Assembly (NCBI RefSeq): GCF_036327775.1
Contig: NZ_CP109598.1
Span: forward strand, 868,001 to 932,000
Length of the DNA: 64,000 bases
Origin: Streptomyces sp. NBC_01498
GTDB taxonomy: Bacteria > Actinomycetota > Actinomycetes > Streptomycetales > Streptomycetaceae
Reading direction: 5' to 3'
In this document: positions 38,549 through 46,940 of the stretch, one piece after another
How positions within the stretch are numbered: the stretch's first letter is position 1
Layout of the letters: every line of letters starts with the position of its first letter
The notes under the pieces: generated by a model
What the model was told of the DNA's origin: nothing
Databases searched by the model: none
Seen by the model: the letters and a program-made list of their open reading frames with translations, nothing else
Program-made: the position numbers and the translations under genes

Positions 38549-38637
38549 GCGGACCGGGAACGACGTTTCCGGTCCGCACCCGTTCCCGAGAAGAGCGGGT
38601 CCCGGTGCGGGAGTTCCGCTCTCGCACCGGGACCCGC
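38549..38637 (+). terminator. tandem stem-loop terminators after the glucanase gene
   Basis: The first hairpin pairs GCGGACCGG (38549) with CCGGTCCGC (ending 38577). The second pairs GCGGGTCCCGGTGCG (38595-38609) with CGCACCGGGACCCGC (38623-38637), 15 bp without mismatch. They begin about 20 bp after the stop codon. Bases 38638-38809, up to the convergent next gene, hold nothing recognisable. Confidence 0.75.
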
Positions 38638-38809
38638 CCACGTCCGCCACGTACGGACGCGCCGCCGAACGCGCCGCGTGTCAGCCGAGCTTGGCGAGCC
38701 GCGCGTCGACCGTTTCCTTCGGCTGTTCCGCAGCGCCGCTCAGGGACATCGGGTGGAACGACACCAGGGTGCTGCCCTTGCGCGCGACTCCGCCGTGGCG
38801 CGGCGCGGC

Positions 38810-40564
38810 TCAGACGCGGTGCACCGTGTGCAGCGTCCGGGCGTAGGTGCCCGTGCCGTCCAGGAGGGAGGCGCCGCCGAGGTCGGCCATGGTGGGCCCG
38901 TTGACGGTCTTGCGGCTGGAGAGAAAACGGCGCCTGCCGGCCGCGTCCTCGCCCAGGTGGATGCCGACGTGATCGACGGTGACCGTCGAAGTGTCGTCCC
39001 CCGAATCGGCGTTGAACAGCACCAGGTCGCCGGGCTGGAGCAGTGCGGCGACGGGCGGACCGGCGCCGTCGGTCCGGTCGACGCGCACGCCCGGCGTGTG
39101 GTCGGCCATGTGCCGGGACTGGCGCGGAATGCGCAGCCCGGAGGTGTCCTGGCCGGCGGCCAGCGGCACGCCCATGTGGTGGCCGTACACCATGCGCGTG
39201 TAGCCCGAGCAGTCGAGATTGCCGAGCTGCCCGCTCGACGGGCCGGTGTGGGCGCCGTCGTCGAAGGTCCAGCCGATTCCCATGTACTCGTGGAAGTCGG
39301 CTCCTTCCACCCGGAATCCCCGGGGATCCGGATAGCCGTACCCGGCCTCGCCCAGCACCCGCCTGCCCTGCGCCGGCCCCGCCCCGGCCGTCACCGTCGG
39401 CGCTCCGGCGAGGAACATCGCGGCGTACGCGAGCACGTCCGGGGCCGTGGACCCGGCCCAGCCGCGTACGGTCCCGTCCACCTCGTCGGTCCATGTGCCG
39501 TCGAACGGTTGGGGCAGCACCCGTACCCAGTCGGCGTGGGTGACACTCGGCGGGACGTCCCAGGTCGCGGCGTCGACCTGGAAGCGGCCGACGGTGAGCC
39601 TGATCGGCAGATTGGCGCACCCGCTGTTGGCCAGGGCGCGCAGGCCCACCCGGCCCTTCGTGAAGGTGGAGTCGGCGATGTCGACGGCCCACGCGGACGG
39701 CTCCGCCGACGCCGAACGCCACGCCTTGGCCCGGATACGGGAGCCCTCTCGCCGCACCCGGACCGTCCAGTCGGTGCCCGCGGGCACGCCCGTGGCGAGG
39801 GTCTGGGGCGTGGCCAACTGGGTCACCGTGTCGGCGACTTCCTTCTCGACGCGCAGTTCGACCGCGCCCGTGGTGAGGAAGGACAGCCGGGCCCGGTAAC
39901 TGTTGCGGGTGTCCTGGTAGCCGAAGGCCAGCGCGTACGAACACGCCTGACCGGTGGGCACCTTGTCGAATCTCGCCACGGAACGCACGTCGACGTCGGC
40001 GATCTCGTCGTCCCGCAGACTCGCGTGACGGCTGGCGTTGTCGGTGCTGAGGGTGATGACGCCGGTCCCCGGCAGCACCGAGAAGTCGGCGTCGACCGGT
40101 CCGAGGGTGGACCAGGTGCCGCCGCCCGGGGAGGCGCCCCAGTACTGCCGCTGCGAGACCGGCAGGGACAGGTCGGGCAGCGTGCGCGCGAAGTCGTCCG
40201 CGAAGGGCCGCTTGTTCTCGGCGAACGTACGCCGCGGGCCCGGCAGTACGACGGTCCGCGCGCCGTGGGTCAGCAGCGCGACGCGCGCGCCGCCGGAGGT
40301 GACCTCGGTACGGGCGGGGGTCCCCGGCAGGACGGTCGCGGTGAGCGGGGTGTTGAGGGTTACCGGCGTGAAGTAGGACGCGTCCAGCGGGGGCAGCGTC
40401 ACGGAGAAGGGCGTCGGGGCGAGACCGGTCGAACCGGCGAACGGCCGCACGGACACTGCCGGGCCGGCGGCCCGCGCGGGCGTGGCGACCAGACCGCCGA
40501 GGGGGACGGAGGCGGCGGAAGCGGCGAGCGTGGCCAGCAGACCGCGCCGGGAAGTGGGAGCCAT
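38810..40564 (-). CDS. Tat-exported NlpC/P60-family protein with LamG-like domain
   Basis: 584 aa. The N-terminus is a twin-arginine signal (TSRRGLLATLAASAASVPLGGLVATPARA). A concanavalin/LamG-like beta-sandwich occupies about residues 125-300 (DFSVLPGTGVITLSTDNAS, VGLRALANSG). The C-terminal ~200 residues are NlpC/P60-like: the cysteine is in GNLDCSGYTRMVYGHHMGVPL and the histidine in VDHVGIHLG. Such peptidases cut cell-wall peptides or related amides; the pairing with a sugar-binding module suggests a wall- or glycan-associated substrate. It is convergent with the glucanase gene. ATG at 40564. Confidence 0.8.
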   Translation of the reverse strand: MAPTSRRGLLATLAASAASVPLGGLVATPARAAGPAVSVRPFAGSTGLAPTPFSVTLPPLDASYFTPVTLNTPLTATVLPGTPARTEVTSGGARVALLTHGARTVVLPGPRRTFAENKRPFADDFARTLPDLSLPVSQRQYWGASPGGGTWSTLGPVDADFSVLPGTGVITLSTDNASRHASLRDDEIADVDVRSVARFDKVPTGQACSYALAFGYQDTRNSYRARLSFLTTGAVELRVEKEVADTVTQLATPQTLATGVPAGTDWTVRVRREGSRIRAKAWRSASAEPSAWAVDIADSTFTKGRVGLRALANSGCANLPIRLTVGRFQVDAATWDVPPSVTHADWVRVLPQPFDGTWTDEVDGTVRGWAGSTAPDVLAYAAMFLAGAPTVTAGAGPAQGRRVLGEAGYGYPDPRGFRVEGADFHEYMGIGWTFDDGAHTGPSSGQLGNLDCSGYTRMVYGHHMGVPLAAGQDTSGLRIPRQSRHMADHTPGVRVDRTDGAGPPVAALLQPGDLVLFNADSGDDTSTVTVDHVGIHLGEDAAGRRRFLSSRKTVNGPTMADLGGASLLDGTGTYARTLHTVHRV

Positions 40565-40712
40565 GGGCACATGATCCCCTCCGGACCACCATGACGGACC
40601 ACCATGACGGGCGACCTCACGCCGGCCGGCCCGGCGTCGGCGCGGCGGGAACCGGGCCCGCTCCTCACCCACCGGCACGTCCCACGCCTCCGGTGCTGAT
40701 AGCTTCGCGCCC

Positions 40713-40997
40713 GTGATCGTGTATCCGCTGTGGCACGTCGGCCACCAGAACGAAGCCGGTGACGACGGTGCGACCGTGCACGTCGACGAGAGCGGGGTGT
40801 TCTGCGACGAGTCGGACGGCGACGACGTGAAGCTGCTCGGTATCTACTCGACGCGTGAACGGGCAGAGGAGCGTGTGCGTCAGGCTCGACTGCTCCCGGG
40901 CTTCCGTGACGAACCGGAGTGCTTCTATTTCGACACCTGCGAGCTGGACGAGGACAGTTGGACCGAGGGCTTCGTCCGAGTTCCGCAGGGCGAGTAG
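40713..40997 (+). CDS. small acidic protein, DUF7336-like
   Basis: 94 aa. The segment PLWHVGHQNE, then DVKLLGIYSTRERAEERVRQARLLPGFRDEPECFYFDTCELDEDSWTEGF, matches small proteins (LIGVYSSxxxAE...PGF...Y.LDEDHWTEGF) with no known function, seen singly in many bacteria. No signal or TM segment. The GTG at 40713 starts the fold (MIVYPLWHVGH). Confidence 0.7.
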   Translation: MIVYPLWHVGHQNEAGDDGATVHVDESGVFCDESDGDDVKLLGIYSTRERAEERVRQARLLPGFRDEPECFYFDTCELDEDSWTEGFVRVPQGE

Positions 40998-41070
40998 ACC
41001 CGTGGGATGGCGACTCGCACAGGCGAACCGGATCGTGGACGGACCGCGGCCGCGAAACGAGGAGTGAGAG

Positions 41071-41394
41071 ATGGAACGTTACGCCGCCGTGGTCAGGCTG
41101 CGCCCGGAGAAAGAAGCCGAGTACCGCGCTCTGCACGCCGCCGCCTGGCCCGGCGTCCTGGCAGCCCTCAAGCGCGCCAACATCGGCAACTACTCGATCT
41201 TCCTGCGCGACGGACTGCTGTTCAGCTACCTCGAATACACCGGAGACGACTACGCCACCGACACCGCGGCGATCGCCAACGACCCGACCACACAGCGGTG
41301 GTGGGCACTCACCGACCCCTGCCAGCAGCCGCTGGACACCGCGACCGACGGCCAACTCTGGGCGGGCGCCGAGGAGATCTTCCACCTCGACTGA
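41071..41394 (+). CDS. rhaM: L-rhamnose mutarotase
   Basis: 107 aa dimeric alpha/beta barrel-like protein that interconverts L-rhamnose anomers. Family marks: RYAAVVRLRPEKEAEYRALHAAAWPGVL (Tyr and His of the sugar site), NYSIFLRDGLLFSYLEY, the tryptophan pair RWWALTDPCQQPL, and the ending AEEIFHLD. Other rhamnose genes are not nearby, so it may belong to a scattered regulon. It follows the small acidic gene by 73 bp and could be co-transcribed. Confidence 0.9.
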   Translation: MERYAAVVRLRPEKEAEYRALHAAAWPGVLAALKRANIGNYSIFLRDGLLFSYLEYTGDDYATDTAAIANDPTTQRWWALTDPCQQPLDTATDGQLWAGAEEIFHLD

Positions 41395-41461
41395 TCCGGC
41401 GCCCCGGTGGCGCGCCGGGCTCCCGTGCCGCACACCCTTTCCCTCACACCTGGAACGGACC

Positions 41462-41835
41462 GTGCGCACCGACGCGCGTCACCACCTCGCCAGGCTGAAC
41501 GACTGCCCGCCGGAGCAGGCCCTCCACCAGGCGGTGGCCCTGCGCGACCGCCTGACGACGCGCTTCCTCAGACTGCGCGAGCGGGAACTGCCCAAGTTGA
41601 GCGCACCCGGAAGGGCCTACGTCGCAGACCTCGCCCACGCGATCCGCTCCAACCTCGACCGGGCTCGAACTCCGCCCGCTACACCGCGGTGACCCCCCGC
41701 ACCCAACTCCCACCGACGAACCCCTCCCCCACCTCCCTGGCACTCACCGACCACCCCGGCGACCCCAGCACCGAACCCCTGGCCTGCCCCTCCGTCGCCT
41801 GGTGGTGGCGACAACTGCACACGCCAATGGGCTGA
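41462..41835 (+). pseudogene. terpene synthase C-terminal remnant with a frameshift
   Basis: Two reading frames together match the C-terminal third of the terpene synthase at 17510. The first frame (from GTG 41462) reads CPPEQALHQAVALRDRL...VADLAHAIRSNLDRA, aligning with CEPREAQVRAVAMRDRV...VEGLGQFVRGHLDWA. Around 41660-41670 the reading shifts, and the other frame continues NSARYTAVT (the Arg-Tyr pair, CPRYS in the paralogue) and STEPLACPSVAWWWRQL (TEPLPIPTISWWWEQL in the paralogue) to a stop at 41835. The metal-binding parts (DDxxD, NSE) are missing, so it cannot be active. Confidence 0.7.
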
Positions 41836-41901
41836 ACCGGTCAGACATCGCCGGCGGTCCCCGTCGACGGGCCCCCGCCGAACAAGATCCCAGACACACG
41901 A

Positions 41902-41939
41902 AGAACTCCCAGCCCGGACGAATCCGTGCTGGGAGTTCT
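41902..41939 (-). terminator. stem-loop terminator for tRNA-Leu
   Basis: AGAACTCCCAGC (41902-41913) pairs perfectly with GCTGGGAGTTCT (41928-41939) around a 14-base loop. It starts 38 bp beyond the 3' end of the minus-strand tRNA-Leu gene and so probably ends its transcript. It may also serve plus-strand transcription from the rhaM side. Confidence 0.65.
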
Positions 41940-41976
41940 GTGAAGCCAACCCAGGTAATTCCGTGTGAATTACCCG

Positions 41977-42064
41977 TGGTGTCCGAGGGGGGACTTGAAC
42001 CCCCACGCCCGATAAAGGGCACTAGCACCTCAAGCTAGCGCGTCTGCCATTCCGCCACCCGGAC
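41977..42064 (-). tRNA. tRNA-Leu (GAG)
   Basis: Read on the minus strand, GTCCGGGTGGCGGAATGGCA starts the molecule. The acceptor pairs GTCCGGG with CTCGGAC, the discriminator is A, and a CCA end is encoded. The anticodon arm is CTAGC-TTGAGGT-GCTAG, giving anticodon GAG (codons CUC and CUU). A long variable arm (GTGCCCTTTATCGGGC) marks a class II tRNA, and the T arm is GGGGGTTCAAGTCCCCC. No integrase or attachment-site duplication is seen beside it. Confidence 0.97.
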
Positions 42065-42178
42065 GAGTGGTCGAACCTCGGCGTTTCCGCCGGGCGACAG
42101 AGTGAACGATACCAGGGCCCGAGGGTGCTCCTCACCCGTATATCCCGTGGTCCGGGGCATGGGCGGGCGGTCTCGGAG

Positions 42179-42589
42179 TTACGCCTCGGGCTCCTGGGAG
42201 ATGCGGACCGTGTTGCCCGAGGGGTCGCGGAACGCGCAGTCGCGCGGGCCCCAGGGCTGGTCGATCGGTTCCTGGAGGACCTCGGCGCCCGCCGTGCGGA
42301 CCTTCTCGAAGGTCGCGTCGACGTCGTCGGTGCGGAAGACGACCTGGGTGAGGACGCCCTTGGTGAGCAGTTCCTGGATGGCGTCCCCGTCGGCCTGGGA
42401 GCGGCCGGCGTGCGGCTGGGAGAGGACGAGTTCCAGGCCGGGCTGGGTCGGGCTGCCGAGGGTGATCCAGCGGAATTCGCCCGAGGCGACGTCGTTGCGG
42501 ACTTCGAGGCCGAGCGCGTCCCGGTAGAAGGTGAGCGCCTCGTCGGGGTCGTTGACGGTGATGTGCGAGTACTGGAGTGCGATGGTCAT
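42179..42589 (-). CDS. VOC-family (glyoxalase/bleomycin-resistance-like) protein
   Basis: 136 aa, two babba units. Motifs: YSHITVNDPDEALTFYRDALGLEV at the N-terminus (metal His), LELVLSQPHAG, TQVVFRTDDVDATFEKVRTAGAEVLQEP and FRDPSGNTVRISQ with the C-terminal metal ligand region. Substrate unknown; such proteins are dioxygenase-, glyoxalase- or resistance-like. It is the next gene after a short AraC regulator with 10 bp between them, a common pair in actinomycetes, and is probably controlled by it. ATG at 42589 (MTIALQYSH). Confidence 0.85.
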   Translation of the reverse strand: MTIALQYSHITVNDPDEALTFYRDALGLEVRNDVASGEFRWITLGSPTQPGLELVLSQPHAGRSQADGDAIQELLTKGVLTQVVFRTDDVDATFEKVRTAGAEVLQEPIDQPWGPRDCAFRDPSGNTVRISQEPEA

Positions 42590-42599
42590 GCCGTCCACG

Positions 42600-43058
42600 C
42601 TAGGCGGCGGCCCCGGGGCCCGCTTCTCGGATCCTGCTCGCTTGCCGGGGCGGGGCCGGGGCGCCGCGGGCCGGGCGGGTGAGGATCTTCGAGATGCAGG
42701 GAGGCATCGCGGTGACGGCGCCGTGCTCGCGGGCGGCGTACGCGCTCGGGGTCTGCCCCACGATCTCGGTGAAGCGGGAGCTGAACGACCCGAGCGACGT
42801 ACAGCCCACCGACATGCACGCGTCGGTGACGCTCGTGCCCGCGCGCAGCAGGGCCATCGCCCGCTCGATGCGGCGGGTCATGAGGTAGCTGTACGGCGTC
42901 TCGCCGTACGCCGCCCGGAACCGCCGGGAGAAGTGCGCCGGTGACATCAGCGCGTGCCGCGCCATCGTGGGCACGTCCAGCGGGCGCGCGTACTCACGAT
43001 CGATGAGATCGCGCGCCCGGCGCAGGTGCGCGAGGTTGGCGAGCTCGTTCGCGTCCAT
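42600..43058 (-). CDS. AraC-family regulator, HTH domain only
   Basis: 152 aa. It consists of the double helix-turn-helix of AraC/XylS proteins: RARDLIDREYARPLDVPTMARHALMSPAHFSRRFRAAYGETPYSYL and then RAMALLRAGTSVTDACMSVGCTSLGSFSSRFTEIVGQTPSAY. No sensor domain is present, so it acts as a small regulator of the following VOC gene. A Pro/Ala/Arg-rich tail ends the protein. The ATG at 43058 (MDANELANLAHL) is standard for this subgroup. Confidence 0.88.
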   Translation of the reverse strand: MDANELANLAHLRRARDLIDREYARPLDVPTMARHALMSPAHFSRRFRAAYGETPYSYLMTRRIERAMALLRAGTSVTDACMSVGCTSLGSFSSRFTEIVGQTPSAYAAREHGAVTAMPPCISKILTRPARGAPAPPRQASRIREAGPGAAA

Positions 43059-43171
43059 GCCGCCGAGGCTACACCTGGCCGCTGACAACCCACCTGACCT
43101 GCGGGGAATCGGCTGAGGAGGGGTTCGTACGGCCTCAGCCGATTCCGGTTCAGGACCGGGCCCGCCGGGCG

Positions 43172-43216
43172 GTCACGGCATCAGGCGTCACGGCATCAGG
43201 TGGTCACGGCATCAGG
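43172..43216 (-). repeat. 15-16-bp tandem repeat duplicating the aldehyde dehydrogenase 3' end
   Basis: GTCACGGCATCAGG starts at 43172, 43187 and 43203. The third copy spans the stop codon and last codons (HLMP) of the minus-strand aldehyde dehydrogenase gene; the first two lie beyond its stop. It is another case of a gene 3' end copied into the downstream gap. Confidence 0.7.
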
Positions 43217-44745
43217 TGGTAGTCGGGGAAGTTCCCCGGCGGCCGTTCGCCGTCCGGGCCGTCGGTGACCGCCTTGACCAGCAGGTCGCCGCCGACGAAC
43301 GCGCCCCGCCAGGACGAGCCGAAGCCGCCGAACAGTTCGTCGCGGTCACCGCGTGAGCGCGGCCGGCCGTGGCCGACCTTGAACGCGCGGATCTGCGGGG
43401 CCAGCCGGGCGTACGTCCGGGGGTCGTCGGTCGCGAGGGTGGCGACCAGCGCCCCGTTGGAGGCGTTCATCGCGGCGAGGAGTTCCGCCTCGGTGTCGAC
43501 CAGGACGATCGTGTCGACCGGGCCGAAGGGCTCCGCGTGGTGCAGCGGCGAGGACGGGGGCGGGTTGAGCAGGGTGACGGGCGCCAGATAGGCGGAGGTG
43601 TCCTGGCCGGGCAGGAAGCGCCCGTCCGCGAGTGATCCGTGGTGCAGCGGGACCGCGCCCCGGTCGATGGCCTCGGTCACCTGGTCGTCCAGTTCCTTGG
43701 CCTTGGCCGCGTTGATGAGCGGTCCGAAATCCAGCTCGGGCAGCGGGTCGTCGGGGTGCTCGACGGTCAGCGGGTGGCCGATCCGGATGGACCGTACGGC
43801 GGGCAGATAGGCCCCGAGGAAGTCGGAGAACAGCGAGCGCTGGACAACAAAGCGGGGATAGGCGGTGCAGCGCTGCTTGCCGTAGTCGAACAGCTTGGGG
43901 ATGACGGCGGTGAGCGCGTCCCAGTCGCTGTGGTTCCAGACGCCCCAGGTGTTGAGTCCCTCCTGTTCGAGGATGTGGCGCTTGCCGAGGTCGGCCACGG
44001 TGGTGGCGATCCGCGCGCCGGTGTCGCGGCCTCCGACGAAGGAGACGCAGCCGATCTCCGGGGAGCGGACGAGCGCCTCGGACAGCTCTCCGCCGCTGCC
44101 GCTGACCAGGGTGAGCGGCAGTCCCTCGCGGGCGGCGAGGGCGGAGGCCAGGGTGAGGCAGGCGACGCCGCCGTCGGTGGGCGCTTTGGCGATCACCGCG
44201 TTGCCGGCCAGCGCCTGCACGAGCATGGCGTGGACCAGGACGGACATCGGGTAGTTCCAGCTGGCGATGTTGGAAACCGGGCCGGGCAGCGGGTGGCGGC
44301 CCGCCAGCATGGGCTCGATGCCGTCCACGTACCAGCGCACGCCGTCGATCGCGCGGTCGACGTCGGCCTGGGCGAGCCGCCAGGGCTTGCCGATCTCCCA
44401 GACGAGGAGGAGGGCGAGCAGTTCGCGGTGTTCGGTGAGGGCGTCGAGGGTGGCGCCGACACGGGCGCGGCGCTCGGCGAGCGGGACGTGCCGCCAGGCG
44501 CGGTGCTGGTCGAGCGAGGCGCGTACGGCCTGCTGCGCGGCCTCGGCGTCGAGCCGGGGCGGTCCGGCGACGGGGCTTCCGTCGACCGGGCTGGTGGCGG
44601 GGAGGGTACGGCCACCGGTCTGCCAGGACCCCGACCACAGGTTGAGGACGTGGTCGTCCCGGAAGGCTTCGGGCGCGACGGCGAGGCACTGCCGCCAGGC
44701 GTCGGACCAGGCGGTGCCCGGCTTGAGGATGAGGGTGGGTGCCAT
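43204..44745 (-). CDS. aldehyde dehydrogenase family protein
   Basis: 513 aa NAD(P)-dependent dehydrogenase of the ALDH superfamily. The nucleotide-binding segment SNIASWNYPMSVLVHAMLVQALAGNAVIAKAP is followed by SFVGGRDTGARIA, the general-base glutamate in LEQEGLNTW, and the catalytic cysteine in YGKQRCTAYPRFV. The sequence around both catalytic residues is atypical (LEQEGLNTW rather than ELGG.N), so it may belong to a divergent subgroup with an unknown substrate. ATG at 44745. It is separated from its neighbours by repeats on both sides. Confidence 0.85.
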   Translation of the reverse strand: MAPTLILKPGTAWSDAWRQCLAVAPEAFRDDHVLNLWSGSWQTGGRTLPATSPVDGSPVAGPPRLDAEAAQQAVRASLDQHRAWRHVPLAERRARVGATLDALTEHRELLALLLVWEIGKPWRLAQADVDRAIDGVRWYVDGIEPMLAGRHPLPGPVSNIASWNYPMSVLVHAMLVQALAGNAVIAKAPTDGGVACLTLASALAAREGLPLTLVSGSGGELSEALVRSPEIGCVSFVGGRDTGARIATTVADLGKRHILEQEGLNTWGVWNHSDWDALTAVIPKLFDYGKQRCTAYPRFVVQRSLFSDFLGAYLPAVRSIRIGHPLTVEHPDDPLPELDFGPLINAAKAKELDDQVTEAIDRGAVPLHHGSLADGRFLPGQDTSAYLAPVTLLNPPPSSPLHHAEPFGPVDTIVLVDTEAELLAAMNASNGALVATLATDDPRTYARLAPQIRAFKVGHGRPRSRGDRDELFGGFGSSWRGAFVGGDLLVKAVTDGPDGERPPGNFPDYHLMP

Positions 44746-45988
44746 GGTGATCTCCGCTCGAAAGGGGGCGGGAGGTGCGTGGCGCGCGAAACGCGTGAGC
44801 GCGTGAGCGCGTGGTCGCGTGGTCGCGTGGTCGCCGGACGGGATGCACGGGTCGTCCGGATCGGGATGTTCGGTCGGGCGTCCGGTCGGGGTTGGGATCG
44901 GGTGCTCGGATCGGACGTCCCGGATCGGGGCGTGTGACGTCGGGATGGGTGACGCCGGGGTGCTCGGGTCGGGGTTGGTGACGTCGGGGTGTTCGATCGG
45001 ATGGTTGACGCCGGGGCGGATGGTGCGGGGCGTGGAGGTCGGACAGGGCGGATCGGTCGTGCCGTACAGGTGGTACGGGTGATACCGGGTCCGGTCGAGT
45101 CGGTCAGGTCGACCGGGTGGTGCCGTGCCCGGTCGAGCGCGGTGCCCGGCTGTCGTCGGGGCGTCCGGCGACGGGATCGCCTGCCGGGTGTGCGGTGTGG
45201 CTTTGCCGTCCGGTGCGGGTCGCGTACCGGACGGTCGAGCGGTCGAGCCCTAACCGGCACCACCGGGCCGTGCAGGACGGGGTGCCGTCCCTGAGTCCGG
45301 TCCGGACCGCGTACCGGACAGTCGAACGGTCGAGCCCTACCCGGCACCACCGGGCCGTACAGGACAGGGTGCCGTCCCTGAGTCCGGTCCGGACCGCGTA
45401 CCGGACAGTCGAACGGTCGAGCCCTACCCGGCACCACCAGGCCGTACAGGACAGGGTGCCGTCCCTGAGTCCGGTCCGGACCGCGTACCGGACAGTCGAA
45501 CGGTCGAGCCCTACCCGGCACCACCAGGCCGTACAGGACAGGGTGCCGTCCCTGAGTCCGGTCCGGACCGCGTACCGGACAGTCGAACGGTCGAGCCCTA
45601 CCCGGCACCACCAGGCCGTACAGGACAGGGTGCCGTCCCTGAGTCCGGTCCGGACCGCGTACCGGACAGTCGAACGGTCGAGCCCTACCCGGCACCACCA
45701 GGCCGTACAGGACAGGGTGCCGTCCCTGAGTCCGGTCCGGACCGCGTACCGGACAGTCGAACGGTCGAGCCCTGCTCCGCACCGCCAGGCCGTACAGGAC
45801 GGGGTGCCGTCCGGTGCCGCGTGGGCCGGGTGTTCCGGGGGGGGTTCGAACCCGGGCCCCGTTCGGGGGCCGGGTACGGAAATTCTTCGCCCGGCCCCGG
45901 CCGGGTGCGGTCATCGACACGCGTGGCGCCCCGTCGGCGACCGGGCGCCGGGGCGTTCCCCGGTCCGGTCACCGCGGGGCGGGCGGGG
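44746..45988. repeat. non-coding region with 87-bp minisatellite (about seven copies)
   Basis: From 45212 to about 45820 an 87-bp unit repeats head to tail; GGTCCGGACCGCGTACCGGA begins at 45299, 45386, 45473, 45560, 45647 and 45734, after one diverged copy from 45212. Copies 2-5 look identical or differ at one base. Each unit holds the palindrome CGGTCCGGACCG and a small CAGGGTGCCGTCCCTG hairpin. Because 87 is divisible by three, several frames stay open across it on both strands, but none has a credible start or ribosome-binding site. The left part (44746-45211) shows looser repeats and no gene. Confidence 0.8.
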
Positions 45989-46876
45989 TCAGGCGCCGAC
46001 GGCGATCCGGTCGAGGACCAGGCGTGCCGTCTCCGAGGGCGTCGAGCCGACCCGTACCCCCGCCGCTTCGAGCGCCTGCTTCTTCGCCTCGGCCGTGCCC
46101 GACGAGCCGGAGACGATGGCCCCCGCGTGGCCCATCGTCTTGCCCTCGGGCGCGGTGAAGCCGGCGATGTAGCCGATCACCGGCTTGGTCACGTGCGAGG
46201 CGATGTACGCCGCCGCCCGCTCCTCCGCGTCGCCGCCGATCTCGCCGATGAGCACGATGAGTTCGGTGTCCGGGTCGGCCTCGAAGGCGGCCAGGGCGTC
46301 GATGTGCGTGGTGCCGACGACGGGATCGCCGCCGATGCCGACCGCCGACGAGAAGCCGATCTCGCGCAGCTCGTACATGAGCTGGTAGGTCAGCGTCCCC
46401 GACTTGGAGACCAGCCCGATCCGGCCGGGCTTGGTCGCGATGTCCGCCGGGATGATGCCGGCGTTGGACTGGCCGGGGCTGATCAGCCCGGGACAGTTGG
46501 GTCCGATGATGCGGGTGGAGCTGCCGCGCGCGTGCGCCTGGAAGGCGACCGCGTCGTGCACGGGGATGCCCTCGGTGATGACGACGGCGAGGCCGATGCC
46601 CGCGTCGACGGCCTCGGTGACCGCCGCCTTCGCGAACGGCGGCGGCACGAAGACGACGGTGACGTCCGCGCCGGTCGCCGCGATGCCGTCGGCGACGGAG
46701 CCGAAGACGGGGACGGCCCGGCCGTCGAAGTCGACGCTCTTGCCGGCCTTGCGCGGGTTGACCCCGCCGACGACGTTCGTGCCGGCCTCCAGCATCCGGC
46801 GGGTGTGCTTCATGCCCTCGGCGCCGGTCATGCCCTGGACGAGGACCTTGCTCTCCTTGGTCAGGAAAATCGCCAT
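45989..46876 (-). CDS. sucD: succinate-CoA ligase alpha subunit
   Basis: 295 aa CoA-binding subunit. It forms succinate and a nucleoside triphosphate from succinyl-CoA with SucC. The N-terminal CoA domain has [31 protein letters not shown]; the phosphohistidine is in [21 protein letters not shown]. It follows sucC by 64 bp on the same strand. It is next to the decarboxylase/CoA-transferase operon rather than to TCA-cycle genes, so it is probably a second, pathway-specific copy. Confidence 0.93.
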   Translation of the reverse strand: MAIFLTKESKVLVQGMTGAEGMKHTRRMLEAGTNVVGGVNPRKAGKSVDFDGRAVPVFGSVADGIAATGADVTVVFVPPPFAKAAVTEAVDAGIGLAVVITEGIPVHDAVAFQAHARGSSTRIIGPNCPGLISPGQSNAGIIPADIATKPGRIGLVSKSGTLTYQLMYELREIGFSSAVGIGGDPVVGTTHIDALAAFEADPDTELIVLIGEIGGDAEERAAAYIASHVTKPVIGYIAGFTAPEGKTMGHAGAIVSGSSGTAEAKKQALEAAGVRVGSTPSETARLVLDRIAVGA

Positions 46877-46940
46877 GGTCTGTGTCTCCTCTTCCGGTGG
46901 ATCTTCGGTGGATCTTCCGGTGGTCCTGCGTTGACCGGCC

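Noticed and set aside
41977..42064. tRNA-Leu as an integration site
   Set aside because: No integrase, excisionase or repeated tRNA 3' end was found on either side within the window.
45836..45870. tRNA-like GGGGTTCGAACCC near sucD
   Set aside because: Only the T-arm-like palindrome is present; no acceptor, anticodon or D arm could be folded around it.
44193..46172. Long open frames across the 87-bp repeats on both strands
   Set aside because: The period is divisible by three and the DNA is GC-rich, so frames stay open by chance on both strands. No credible start with a ribosome-binding site was found, and one frame overlaps known coding DNA.
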